This document shows positions 1 through 7,877 of a DNA stretch of 31,467 nucleotides, piece by piece. The stretch's first letter is position 1, and each line of letters begins with the position of its first letter. Both the position numbers and the translations under genes were made by a program. Where the stretch lies: NCBI GenBank assembly GCA_036260805.1, contig DATALZ010000059.1, positions 1-31,467 of the forward strand, read 5' to 3'. Source of the DNA: Thermocaproicibacter sp036260805 (lineage in GTDB: Bacteria > Bacillota > Clostridia > Oscillospirales > Acutalibacteraceae). The notes beneath the pieces are model-generated. The model did no database searches and was not told the origin of the DNA. It saw only the letters and a program-made list of their open reading frames with translations.

Positions 1-132
1 AGACCCCTTTAGGGGTCAAGCCAGGTAATCAATCCACAATGGCTTGAACAAAGTGAAAGCCAGCGTCATTTAGGCGCTGGCAATCTTTAGCCCTTCTAGG
101 GCTCGTGCATGCCACCCCTTTCAGGGGTGGTC
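1..132. repeat. Tandem hairpin array
   Basis: Five inverted repeats follow one another: GACCCC/GGGGTC (2-17), TCAAGCC/GGCTTGA (16-47), GCCAGCG/CGCTGGC (59-81), AGCCC/GGGCT (89-103) and CCACCCCT/AGGGGTGG (112-130). No coding frame with recognisable content covers them. Dense short hairpins like this occur at the ends of IS200/IS605-type elements and in palindromic intergenic repeats, but no transposase is visible here and the left edge of the window cuts the context. The palindromes are seen directly; the mobile-element reading is a guess. Confidence 0.5.
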
Positions 133-360
133 ATGACTAGATTACAAAATAGCGAGAATCATAGACCGATTATCACTGAAGAATTCCGAAGCAAATATGA
201 AGGGCTGGGCGCTTTGGCGCTAGCACCAAAAACCAATGGAAATGAATTATTTTAAGCCGAGACGATTTAATCTTGTTGCTAATTATTTCACATCCATTGG
301 TTGATAATATTATTGTGATATAACCATTATTTAAAAATGTAAAAAAATTGACCCACACCT

Positions 361-673
361 TATCAAAGATCTACCACAAAGTAAACGAACTTTGTATAGG
401 AGATACAAAATGATAAGGAGTGGGCTAGGCTTCATGAAACGTTAGAAAACAATAGGTGAAAGCTCCGGTATCTAAGTTCATGCATGTTTCATAAAAATGG
501 TGATCGTTTTTATAAATGAAGCACGGTGAAACTGAACCACCACCGGCTGGAAGCCGCCGAAGGTATGGGGAACGCGCCTATACAAATACTTCCAAGCAAG
601 CTTCCAAATAGCCTTCTTGTAATTTTTACTTTCACAGGGTTGACCTAAAAGTTTTGCCTGAAAGTCGAGGAAT
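361..673 (+). ncRNA. Candidate structured RNA of unknown class
   Basis: No convincing protein is encoded between base 1 and the end of lsrF at 700. This part shows paired segments: TTTGTAT/ATACAAA (391-397 with 403-409), ATGAAAC/GTTTCAT (434-440 with 486-492), CGGCT/AGCCG (544-548 with 552-556) and ACTTTCACAGG/CCTGAAAGT (628-638 with 657-665). Unpaired plus-strand stretches are purine-rich (GAAAC, GGTGAAAG, GGGGAAC), which favours a plus-strand transcript converging on lsrF. Possible classes are an omega-RNA left by an IscB/TnpB-type element, a group II intron fragment, or a new RNA; I cannot assign it by eye. Bases 133-360 show nothing I can name. Confidence 0.35.
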
Positions 674-699
674 TTAACTTAACCGTCTTTGTAAACGAG

Positions 700-1581
700 T
701 TATTGGTGAATCGCGTCTAAGAAGAATTCATAGGCTTCTTTGTCTGTAAAGCCTTCATGAACAATTTTGCGAATAGCGGATGCCATTTCCACAGAATGCT
801 CGCTCTGGAATATGTTGCGGCCCATGTCAACTCCACGCGCACCCTGACTAATTACACTATAAGCCAGAGTCAGCGCCTCGTCCTCCGGAAGCTTTTTACC
901 TCCAGCAACAACGATCGGTACCGGGCAAGCCGCGACGATCTCTTCAAAATTCTCGCAATAGTATGTTTTAATAATATTTGCTCCCATCTCGGCAAGAATC
1001 CGGGTTGCAAGCTTGAAAAAGCGATCCGTTCGTTCCATCTGCTTGCCGACTGCCACTACGCCCATAGTTGGAATGCTGTGGCGAATCCCCGCGTTGATCG
1101 TTTTGGACAGATTGTCGATGCTGGAAAGCTGGCCGTCCGCGCCAATAAAGGTTTGAACCGCCATGCAGTCCGCATTCATCCGAACTGTGTCTTCAATGTC
1201 AACTGCCACCACTTCGTGGGAAAGATCTTCATTTGCCATGGACGAGCCGGATGTAGTGCGCAGGGCGATGGCCTTGCGGCATTCGGGCGGCACGCAGGAA
1301 CGCAGCGCGCCGCGGGTGCCCATCAGTACATCCACATGCTCCACCAGCTTCGGAATCACAAGGTCAAGGCGTTCCAGCCCGGCGGTGGATCCCATAAAAT
1401 AGCCGTGGTCAAAGGCAAACATGACCGTGTTTCCTGTCTTGGGGTCAAAAATGTTGGAAAGGTGTTTTTTCATTCCCCAGTCAAGATTATTGGCACCCTT
1501 TACATGGAAACTCCCCTGATTGGCAAAAGGCACATCAACATGGAAATCTTTCGCAATTTTTAGTCCGTCTCTATCTGGCAT
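700..1581 (-). CDS. lsrF: LsrF-type phospho-AI-2 thiolase (aldolase fold)
   Basis: The 293-residue protein matches LsrF along its whole length. LsrF is a class I aldolase-like cytoplasmic enzyme that moves an acetyl group from 3-hydroxy-2,4-pentanedione 5-phosphate to CoA, the last step of AI-2 breakdown. Visible hallmarks are LDWGMKKHLS near residue 33, FDPKTGNTVMFAFDHGYF at 45-62, GANIIKTYY around K205 (the likely catalytic lysine), VPIVVAGGKKLP near 221-232 and GVDMGRNIFQS near the end. The ATG at 1581 follows an AAGGAG ribosome site. It is the last gene of the leftward lsrACDBF unit, 84 bp after lsrB with a hairpin between. Assignment to LsrF rather than a related DhnA aldolase rests on close motif agreement and the operon. 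Confidence 0.93.
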   Translation of the reverse strand: MPDRDGLKIAKDFHVDVPFANQGSFHVKGANNLDWGMKKHLSNIFDPKTGNTVMFAFDHGYFMGSTAGLERLDLVIPKLVEHVDVLMGTRGALRSCVPPECRKAIALRTTSGSSMANEDLSHEVVAVDIEDTVRMNADCMAVQTFIGADGQLSSIDNLSKTINAGIRHSIPTMGVVAVGKQMERTDRFFKLATRILAEMGANIIKTYYCENFEEIVAACPVPIVVAGGKKLPEDEALTLAYSVISQGARGVDMGRNIFQSEHSVEMASAIRKIVHEGFTDKEAYEFFLDAIHQ

Positions 1582-1622
1582 AATTTAAAATCTCCTTCGC
1601 TAAAATATCAGCTCATGTAAAT

Positions 1623-1648
1623 TCTTCCCCCGTTTTACGAGGGAAGAA
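1623..1648 (-). terminator. Hairpin between lsrB and lsrF
   Basis: TTCTTCCC (1623-1630) pairs perfectly with GGGAAGAA (1641-1648), followed on the minus strand by a short T-run. It lies in the 84-bp lsrB-lsrF gap. A leaky terminator or 3' stabiliser would raise lsrB mRNA relative to lsrF. The role is inferred. Confidence 0.5.
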
Positions 1649-1665
1649 AACGGATAGCTTTATTA

Positions 1666-2805
1666 TTAGAAGTTGTATTTGTCAACGTTGTCGGAAGTGA
1701 AAACAACACGCTCGGGGAGAAGTACAACGCCGTTGTTGGTTTCAGAGGTTTTCTGACCTTTCACAAGGCTGTCGTTTTTCAAAACCTCAACAGTGCCAAT
1801 GCTCGGAATATTGATCTTGTCGCCAACCTTAACAGTGTTGCCGGCCGCGATATAAGCTGCAAGATAACAGCCCATTGCGCCCTGGATGCCGCAATCCCAC
1901 AGGCCAAATTCTTGAAGAACATTCGCTTTAATATAATCGCGCATAGAACTGGGCGTCGCAAAGCCGGTAATGGTGATGTTCTTTTTGGTAAGACCGGCGT
2001 TCTGTGCCGCTTTGCATTGTCCCGGAAGAGCGGTTGAATCGTTGCAGATGATCAAGTCAATATCCTTATGGGCTTCCAAAATGGATGCACCGATGGAAAC
2101 TGCCTTTTCGGCATCCTGCTCCGAATAGTAGTTACTCTTTGCAACATTTACCCACTTGGGATATGTCTTAGCAATATAAGCTTCACCAGCCGCTTGCCAG
2201 GAGTTTTGATCGGCCACAGTTGCCTGAGAATAGTGCCAACAATATTTGATTGCGTCTTTCTTCACATCTTTGCCGCGTTTGGTCAGTGCGTCGACGCTCA
2301 TGTCAACCAGCATCTTGCCGAGAATTTCAGGCGTACCCTGAGAAACCATCAGCGTACGGGCGTCAGTCGAAACGTCGGAGTCCCAGGTTACAACGGCGAT
2401 TCCCGCGTCCTTTGCCTTTTTCAGCGCGGCGTCAAGGCCGGTTGCGTCTACGGACGAAATGCAGATTGCGTCCGCGCCGCTTGCGATTGCGTTGTTGACT
2501 ACCTGAACCTCATCGGCGACCGCCGCGTTCGGACTGCCCTGATAATTGACGGTAAATCCCCACTGGGCCGCGTATTTCTGGGCCCCTTTGTTTGCGGATT
2601 CAAAAAATGCGTTGCCGGTAACCTTCGGAATAAAAACAACCGTCTTTCCTTTCACGCTTCCGCCTGCTGCCGCCTTTGAAGCCGTGGAAGATGCGGAAGA
2701 TACTCCGGATGAAGCCGCGGAAGAACTGGATTTGCCGCTGCTGCAGCCTACAAATGAAAGAGACATTGTAGCGGCTGCCAGAACAAGTGCAATAACCTTT
2801 TTCAT
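1666..2805 (-). CDS. lsrB: LsrB-type AI-2-binding lipoprotein
   Basis: This 379-residue lipoprotein is the ligand-binding part of an AI-2 importer. It has a signal peptide with lipobox FVGC (C21), a Ser/Ala-rich linker to about residue 50, then a periplasmic-binding fold. It follows LsrB closely: VVTWDSDV (139-145), VSQGTPEILGKMLVDM, VADQNSW (197-203), KEFGLWD-like QEFGLWDCG, and the ending GVVLLPERVVFTSDNVDKYNF-type tail. K61, D142 or D144, D199, Q200 and P261 fit the known AI-2 contacts of Salmonella LsrB (K35, D116, D166, Q167, P220). The site aligned with A222 appears to be Q263 within P-G-Q, which is unusual. The ATG has an AGGGAG site. AI-2 binding is expected but the pocket differs slightly. 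Confidence 0.92.
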   Translation of the reverse strand: MKKVIALVLAAATMSLSFVGCSSGKSSSSAASSGVSSASSTASKAAAGGSVKGKTVVFIPKVTGNAFFESANKGAQKYAAQWGFTVNYQGSPNAAVADEVQVVNNAIASGADAICISSVDATGLDAALKKAKDAGIAVVTWDSDVSTDARTLMVSQGTPEILGKMLVDMSVDALTKRGKDVKKDAIKYCWHYSQATVADQNSWQAAGEAYIAKTYPKWVNVAKSNYYSEQDAEKAVSIGASILEAHKDIDLIICNDSTALPGQCKAAQNAGLTKKNITITGFATPSSMRDYIKANVLQEFGLWDCGIQGAMGCYLAAYIAAGNTVKVGDKINIPSIGTVEVLKNDSLVKGQKTSETNNGVVLLPERVVFTSDNVDKYNF

Positions 2806-2880
2806 TACAAAACTCCCTTAATTTTAATTCTTATGGCCTTTTTAGCCAAAACTTATTATGTGTTCAAATACCTGATAATA

Positions 2881-3921
2881 TTATGCTTTTCCCTTCTCTT
2901 CACGGGAGAATCTTTCTTCGAAAAAACGGAGCACTTTCGGATTGCTTGACAACGAGCGGCTGATTATCACAATTAAAAGCAGCAACCCGGCCGGAATATC
3001 GAGATACTGGGTATTGACCTTAAAACAGAGAGGAAGCCCGAAACGCAGGATACCAATGACCAGAGCAGCCAGCGCCGTGCCGATTACACTTCCTTTTCCA
3101 CCGGTGCTGAGAGTTCCGCCCAGAACGACGGCTGTGATGATTGGAAGGGTAAAGGTTGTTCCAATATCGCTTTTAGCGGTATCAAGATAAGAAGTAAGGA
3201 CGATACCGGCAATGGCGGCACTGATGCTGGAAAGCACATAGGTACTCAGAATCACAAGCCGACTGTTAATGCCCGAATATTCGGCAGCTTTAGAATTGAC
3301 GCCTACCAGAAAAACCCTTCTGCCGTATTTGGACTTGTGGAGAAGAAAATAGGCAATTACAGTAAGGACTGCAAAAATCAGGAACTGATCTGGAATCAAT
3401 CCGAACAGTTTAAACTGAGCAATCTGGGCAAAGCTGTCCGGAAAGCCGCTGATTCCTTTGTAGCTTTCCGTAGCCGAAAGCTTGGAAACAAGCAAAGCCA
3501 GACCGCTGTACAGGAAGCTGCCACCCAGTGTTACAACCATGGGCTGAACCTCGCAGTAAGCGATGAAAAAACCGGAAAGTGCCCCGCACAGCGCCGAAGC
3601 GATGATTGCAACCAGACATGCGACCCATATGTTCATATGGGCGTCCTGCCATGCCACCCCTACGACGATTGACGTCAAGCCCACAATGGCGCCGGCCTGA
3701 ATGTCAATACCTCCGGTAATCATGACAAAGGTTACAAACAGTGAAATAATGCAGATGGAAATAATATCGTTAATACTGCCGAGCAAAATGGATGGAACAA
3801 GGAACTTGTGATTTTTCAGACCGAAAGTTACGAACTCCAGAATTAAAATTCCAAGGAGCGCCATTTCCCAACTCTTAAAGTTCTTTTTTACGGAATCCAG
3901 CGACCAGTTTTTCATTTTCAT
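2881..3921 (-). CDS. lsrD: LsrD-type AI-2 importer permease
   Basis: The 346-residue membrane protein belongs to the RbsC/LsrCD permease family and forms half of the channel of the AI-2 importer. About eight to ten hydrophobic segments span residues 18-330. Family motifs are GGIDIQAGAIVGL near residue 70, VQPMVVTLGG near 125, and TLPIITAVVLGGTLSTGGKGS near 265. The order of motifs and GISGFPDSF near 158 match LsrD more than LsrC. Its ATG overlaps the lsrC stop by four bases (ATGA), so the two permeases are translationally coupled. lsrB follows 75 bp downstream. Confidence 0.9.
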   Translation of the reverse strand: MKMKNWSLDSVKKNFKSWEMALLGILILEFVTFGLKNHKFLVPSILLGSINDIISICIISLFVTFVMITGGIDIQAGAIVGLTSIVVGVAWQDAHMNIWVACLVAIIASALCGALSGFFIAYCEVQPMVVTLGGSFLYSGLALLVSKLSATESYKGISGFPDSFAQIAQFKLFGLIPDQFLIFAVLTVIAYFLLHKSKYGRRVFLVGVNSKAAEYSGINSRLVILSTYVLSSISAAIAGIVLTSYLDTAKSDIGTTFTLPIITAVVLGGTLSTGGKGSVIGTALAALVIGILRFGLPLCFKVNTQYLDIPAGLLLLIVIISRSLSSNPKVLRFFEERFSREEKGKA

Positions 3922-4937
3922 TTCTGCTCACCTCCTTCCTCAGTCTTTTCGTCAGAGGTTCGGGCTGCCAGACGCGCATGGCGGTTCCTGACAGCGGCAC
4001 GGTTTTGGGAAACGGCGTCGATTACAACGATTGCAATCAAAAGAACACCTGTAATCGTGTTGTCATAATCAGAAGAAAATCCGAGGAATACCAGAATACG
4101 GCTGACCGAAGACATAATTACCGCGCCGATGGAGGCGCCCACCAAGCTGCCGAGGCCGCCGGTGAGGCTGATGCCCCCAAGCACGCAGGCGGCAATCGCC
4201 TTCATTTCATAGCCGCTTCCGGCTGTTGGCGTAATAAAACCAATCCGGGAAGAGTAGATGATTCCCGCCACAGCCGAAAACAGACCGCAGAGCACATAAC
4301 TTACAATTTTTGTTGTTTTAGTCGGAATGCCCACAAGTGTCGCACCCATGGCATTGTCGCCTACAGCGATAAAATATTTACCGGAACGGGTGCGGGTCAA
4401 AAAGCAGTGGGCAAAAATGATGAGCACAATAACGGCCGCATAGAAAACAGTCAATTGGCCGACCAGCATCGTTTTGGACAATTTTGTAAAGTTAGAGGGG
4501 ATGTTTTCGACCCACGCTCCGTTTGTATAGACATAAATCAGTCCGCGAATCACGCCCATTGTGCCAAGCGTAAAAATCAGAGAAGGAATTCCCAGAATCG
4601 ATACGCCAAATCCGTTTACCAGTCCAATTCCGGCTCCAACCAGCAGGCCCGCCAGAACGGCAAGAAACCAGTTGCTTCCGTTTCGCAGCATTGAGGAGGA
4701 AATTGTGGCGGACAGTCCCAGCGTAGCTCCAATTGAAACATCGATTTCACCGGTGAAAATCACGAACGCAATTCCCGCCGCTAAAAGGGTGAACACAACG
4801 CTGTCGTTAAAGCAGTTCAGAATACTGGTGGGAGAGAGGAAGGAGCTGTTTACCGCGCCGACAATCGCGAAAAGGGCAATCAAAAACAGCAAGCTGGTCA
4901 TTTCACGGATTTTCAATATTTTTTTAATCGCGTTCAT
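3918..4937 (-). CDS. lsrC: LsrC-type AI-2 importer permease
   Basis: The 339-residue permease is the partner of LsrD in the AI-2 importer. It has multiple membrane segments. GEIDVSIGATLGL lies near residue 63, IPSLIFTLGTMGVIRGL near 116, and MKAIAACVLGGISLTGG near 246, a stretch nearly identical to LsrC. The C-terminal tail (about 310-339) is charged and cytoplasmic. The start overlaps the lsrA stop by four bases (ATGA) and its own stop overlaps lsrD, giving an A-C-D block of coupled genes as in enteric lsr operons. Confidence 0.9.
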   Translation of the reverse strand: MNAIKKILKIREMTSLLFLIALFAIVGAVNSSFLSPTSILNCFNDSVVFTLLAAGIAFVIFTGEIDVSIGATLGLSATISSSMLRNGSNWFLAVLAGLLVGAGIGLVNGFGVSILGIPSLIFTLGTMGVIRGLIYVYTNGAWVENIPSNFTKLSKTMLVGQLTVFYAAVIVLIIFAHCFLTRTRSGKYFIAVGDNAMGATLVGIPTKTTKIVSYVLCGLFSAVAGIIYSSRIGFITPTAGSGYEMKAIAACVLGGISLTGGLGSLVGASIGAVIMSSVSRILVFLGFSSDYDNTITGVLLIAIVVIDAVSQNRAAVRNRHARLAARTSDEKTEEGGEQK

Positions 4938-6472
4938 GCTTCCACATCCTTCCCTTTTACAACGCCAAAGGCAGCCGCCATCAAGTTATCCTGATTGATT
5001 TCATCCTTGCTGAATTCAACATTCACGTGGCCGCGGTAAACGGTAACCGCCCGATCCGCAAGCTCTACAATTTCTTCAATATCGGACGAAATCAGCATGA
5101 TGGCCACACCCTGTTCTTTCAGCTGCTGAATAATCGCGTAAACGTCACCGCGCGCGGCGGCGTCGATGCCGCGGGTCGGTTCATCCAGAATCACCAACTT
5201 GGGCTGGTTGGAAAGCGCCCGTGCGATTACGATTTTTTGCTGGTTTCCTCCGGAAAGGCTTCCCACGTCCTGATCTTGCCCGGTTACCTTGATACGGAAA
5301 TCATCAATGTATTTTTGGGTAAGGCTAAAAATGGCCTGACGGTTGAGGAAAAACTTCCCCGTAGTTGGGCTGGATAGCATAACGGAAACCGTATTGTCCG
5401 CAACGTTGCTGATTTTGAACAGTCCGTTCAGGTGGCGATCCTCGGGCACATAATTGACTCCGGCTTCCAAAATCTTCTTGGTGGAAAATCCGGTGATGTC
5501 CCTGCCGTCCAGAACCGCTTTGCCGCCGAGTACTTTGTCCATACCAAAAATCGTAGTGGCAAGTTCAGTGCGGCCCGCGCCGACAACGCCTGCAACCCCC
5601 AGAATTTCACCTGCGTAAATTTCCAGATTGATTTTGCTAAAGCCATAACCGGAAAAATCTTTCAGTTCAAAAATCGGCTTCGCGTTTTTATAATCGATCG
5701 TTTTTTCGTTTTTGACCTGTTTGAATTTCTGTTCATCCATATTGGGGGGCAGCAGACCCTTCACCAGCATTTCGCGGGTAAAATCTCCGATCGGCCCACT
5801 GAGGGTGATAATCCCGTCACGCATGATGGCAACATGGGTTGCGATATCAAACACTTCCGAAAGCCGGTGTGTTATGTAGATGATACCGATGCCCTTTTTC
5901 TTCAAATCAGTAATGCATTTAAACAGGCTTTCAACCTCATCAAAGGTCAAAGCACTGGTAGGTTCGTCAAAAATCAGAAGGCGGGCGTTACGCAGTAGAC
6001 CGCGCAGAATTTCCACCAAAGTCTGTTCTGCGATAGAAAGACTGCTTGCCTTCCGGCTGAGGTCCAGATGCCAGCCGATTTCATCCATCTGTTTTACCAG
6101 ACGCGTATGAAGCTCGGAAGCTTTTTCGTTAAACCCGACCAGAATGTTCTCCTCAACGCTCATATTGGGGAAAAGCATCGGCTCCTGCGGGATCATGTAA
6201 ATTCCTTTCGCCAGCGCGACTGAGGGCTTGCTCAGACTCGCCTTTTCTCCGGCAACGTAAATATCGCCCCGGTCCGGCTGAAGAATGCCCATAATGATTT
6301 TCATCAGAGTGCTTTTCCCCGCGCCATTGCCTCCGACAAGGGCAATCACTTCGCCGAAATGAACATCCAGGTCAATCCCTTTCAGCACCTTGTTGTTTTG
6401 GCCAAAAGCCTTATGGATTCCGCGAACCGAAAGCATTATCTCATTTTTAGAATTCTTTTTAGACTCTGCCAT
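4934..6472 (-). CDS. lsrA: LsrA-type AI-2 importer ATPase
   Basis: The 512-residue protein carries two fused ABC domains, as in RbsA/LsrA, and powers AI-2 uptake. The first domain has Walker A GGNGAGKST at 47-55, a degenerate signature (LSIAEQ) and Walker B LLIFDEPTSAL. The second has no true Walker A (GVVGAGRTE) but a clean LSGGNQQK signature and Walker B LVILDEPTRGID. This asymmetry is normal for the family. It is the first gene of the leftward operon, with the ATG preceded by GGAGG and a sigma-A promoter about 110 bp upstream. Sequence alone would allow another sugar; the neighbours make AI-2 the best call. Confidence 0.92.
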   Translation of the reverse strand: MAESKKNSKNEIMLSVRGIHKAFGQNNKVLKGIDLDVHFGEVIALVGGNGAGKSTLMKIIMGILQPDRGDIYVAGEKASLSKPSVALAKGIYMIPQEPMLFPNMSVEENILVGFNEKASELHTRLVKQMDEIGWHLDLSRKASSLSIAEQTLVEILRGLLRNARLLIFDEPTSALTFDEVESLFKCITDLKKKGIGIIYITHRLSEVFDIATHVAIMRDGIITLSGPIGDFTREMLVKGLLPPNMDEQKFKQVKNEKTIDYKNAKPIFELKDFSGYGFSKINLEIYAGEILGVAGVVGAGRTELATTIFGMDKVLGGKAVLDGRDITGFSTKKILEAGVNYVPEDRHLNGLFKISNVADNTVSVMLSSPTTGKFFLNRQAIFSLTQKYIDDFRIKVTGQDQDVGSLSGGNQQKIVIARALSNQPKLVILDEPTRGIDAAARGDVYAIIQQLKEQGVAIMLISSDIEEIVELADRAVTVYRGHVNVEFSKDEINQDNLMAAAFGVVKGKDVEA

Positions 6473-6547
6473 TGTGTTTCCTCCATCCCAATAAGATTAC
6501 AGTATTTCATATGCTCAAAGTTAAATCATTGTAAAGAATTAAATTAC

Positions 6548-6557
6548 ACAAATGTTT
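6548..6557 (-). promoter_or_regulatory. Candidate LsrR operator at lsrA
   Basis: The motif AAACATTTGT reads on the minus strand here, about 20-30 bp downstream of the predicted lsrA transcription start. The identical 10-mer occurs at 6815-6824 in the same position relative to the lsrR promoter. A repressor bound here would block early elongation. The match is seen; LsrR binding is inferred. Confidence 0.5.
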
Positions 6558-6584
6558 GCTAGCTGAACTTTTATATCTGCCAAC

Positions 6585-6613
6585 ATGATACGATATTTCT
6601 GCTGAATTGTCAA
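6585..6613 (-). promoter_or_regulatory. Sigma-A promoter of the lsrACDBF operon
   Basis: On the minus strand a perfect -35 TTGACA (6608-6613) is followed after 17 bp by TATCAT (6585-6590), giving a start near 6578 and a leader of about 105 bases before lsrA. Confidence 0.75.
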
Positions 6614-6758
6614 CACTTTGTAAGCGGTTATAAAATATTTTTAACATAATCCATACTGTTATATGAAAACTATTGATCAATTTAACAATAATTGAACCTA
6701 TTTTATTAAAACAATAGCCCTTGATTTGAAATCGTCTGAAAATGCGGAGAAAATTCAA

Positions 6759-6787
6759 TTGACATAAATAGTTCCCGGTGCTATACT
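6759..6787 (+). promoter_or_regulatory. Sigma-A promoter of the lsrRK operon
   Basis: A perfect -35 TTGACA (6759-6764), a 17-bp spacer and TATACT (6782-6787) give a start near 6794 and a leader of about 130 bases before lsrR. It lies back to back with the lsrA promoter. Confidence 0.75.
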
Positions 6788-6814
6788 GATTTCGCAAACA
6801 AAAGATTTATTAAA

Positions 6815-6824
6815 AAACATTTGT
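6815..6824 (+). promoter_or_regulatory. Candidate LsrR operator at lsrR
   Basis: AAACATTTGT lies about 21-30 bp downstream of the predicted lsrR start. It mirrors the copy at 6548-6557 and has the same orientation relative to transcription. This suggests autoregulation together with control of the importer. Confidence 0.5.
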
Positions 6825-6925
6825 AGCATTGCTTAGCCGGATATATTTGCATCTTGTAATAATAAGGATTAGTCTATGATTTAATATTGTAATATTATTC
6901 AGAATATTTTGAGGGGGTTGACCCA

Positions 6926-7858
6926 ATGGATTACGAGGAGACACTTACCGTAAAAACTGCATGGTATTATTACTGTGAAAATATGACGCAGCAGCAGATT
7001 TCAGACAAGCTTGGAATTTCCAGAATGCGAGTAATCAAGCTGCTCGAACGCGCGAAGCAGGAAGGCGTCATTCAATTCAGAATCCGGCAGGACAGTGCCC
7101 AGCATATGAATCTGGAACGGAAGCTGGCCGAAGTCTGGGGGCTGAAAGACACATTTATCGTGCCCACGCCGCCTCCGGAAGCAAATGTGAATGAAACCAT
7201 CGCCAAAGCTGCCGCGATGTATATTAACAACCGGATTACGGAAAACTGTTTTATCAATATGGGATACGGCGATACACTCAGCAAAATTTTGAACCATCTT
7301 GCAACAATGAACGAATTCCCGATTTCCGTTGTGTCCCTGACTGGAGGTGTTAGTTATTATCTGCCTAACGTCCAGTCTCATACCTTTAATGCGAAACTTT
7401 ATCTGATTCCGTCGCCCCTTCTGGTGTCGTCCGGCGAAATGGTGGAAGCCATGCGGCAGGAGCCATCTGTAATGGAAGTGTTCCGTATGGTGCGGCTTGC
7501 CTCCATCACGCTGGTTGGCATTGGGGGCATGGGCGACGATGCAACTATTCTGGGAAATGGAATTCTAAGCAAAAATGATTTCCTGTATCTCTCCATGAAA
7601 GGTGCCGTGGGTGATATTCTCAGCCATTTTATTGATAAGGATGGCAATCCTGTTCAGACGGACGTGGACAAAAGGCTTATCAGCACATCGCTGGAAACCA
7701 TCCGTGAACTGGATAACGTCATCGGCGTTGCTGCAGGACTCTCCAAGATAGAGGCAATCCGGGCAGCCTTACGTGGAAGGTACCTCGACATTCTGATCAC
7801 AGACGAGGAAACCGCAGCGAAACTGGTTGAAGATGAGGAAACCTCATTTCCTACATAA
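6926..7858 (+). CDS. lsrR: LsrR-type SorC/DeoR-family repressor
   Basis: The 310-residue protein has an N-terminal helix-turn-helix (about 20-50, MTQQQISDKLGISRMRVIKLL) followed by a sugar-phosphate-sensing SorC domain with MGYGDTLSKIL and TGGVSYY motifs and GIGGMGDDATILGNG near 200. LsrR represses lsr operons until phospho-AI-2 binds and releases it. The ATG has a GAGGGGG site. It heads the rightward operon, opposite the importer, so it is well placed to control both directions. Assignment as LsrR rather than another SorC regulator comes mainly from lsrK 19 bp downstream. Confidence 0.88.
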   Translation: MDYEETLTVKTAWYYYCENMTQQQISDKLGISRMRVIKLLERAKQEGVIQFRIRQDSAQHMNLERKLAEVWGLKDTFIVPTPPPEANVNETIAKAAAMYINNRITENCFINMGYGDTLSKILNHLATMNEFPISVVSLTGGVSYYLPNVQSHTFNAKLYLIPSPLLVSSGEMVEAMRQEPSVMEVFRMVRLASITLVGIGGMGDDATILGNGILSKNDFLYLSMKGAVGDILSHFIDKDGNPVQTDVDKRLISTSLETIRELDNVIGVAAGLSKIEAIRAALRGRYLDILITDEETAAKLVEDEETSFPT

Positions 7859-7877
7859 ATGTAGAGGAGGAAACAAT

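Noticed and set aside
361..673. Firm call of a group II intron or HEARO omega-RNA
   Set aside because: Some short motifs resemble these RNAs, but no domain V, exon-binding site or partner protein can be shown by eye, so only a generic structured RNA is reported.
757..1563. Long plus-strand open frame opposite lsrF
   Set aside because: It is antisense to a gene with full-length LsrF motifs, has no ribosome site and encodes no recognisable domain.
3978..4694. Long plus-strand open frame opposite lsrC
   Set aside because: It is an antisense shadow of a well-supported permease; composition and lack of start signals argue against a gene.
6507..6797. Minus-strand frame in the lsrA-lsrR gap
   Set aside because: It covers both predicted promoters and both operator motifs, is AT-rich and lacks a ribosome site.
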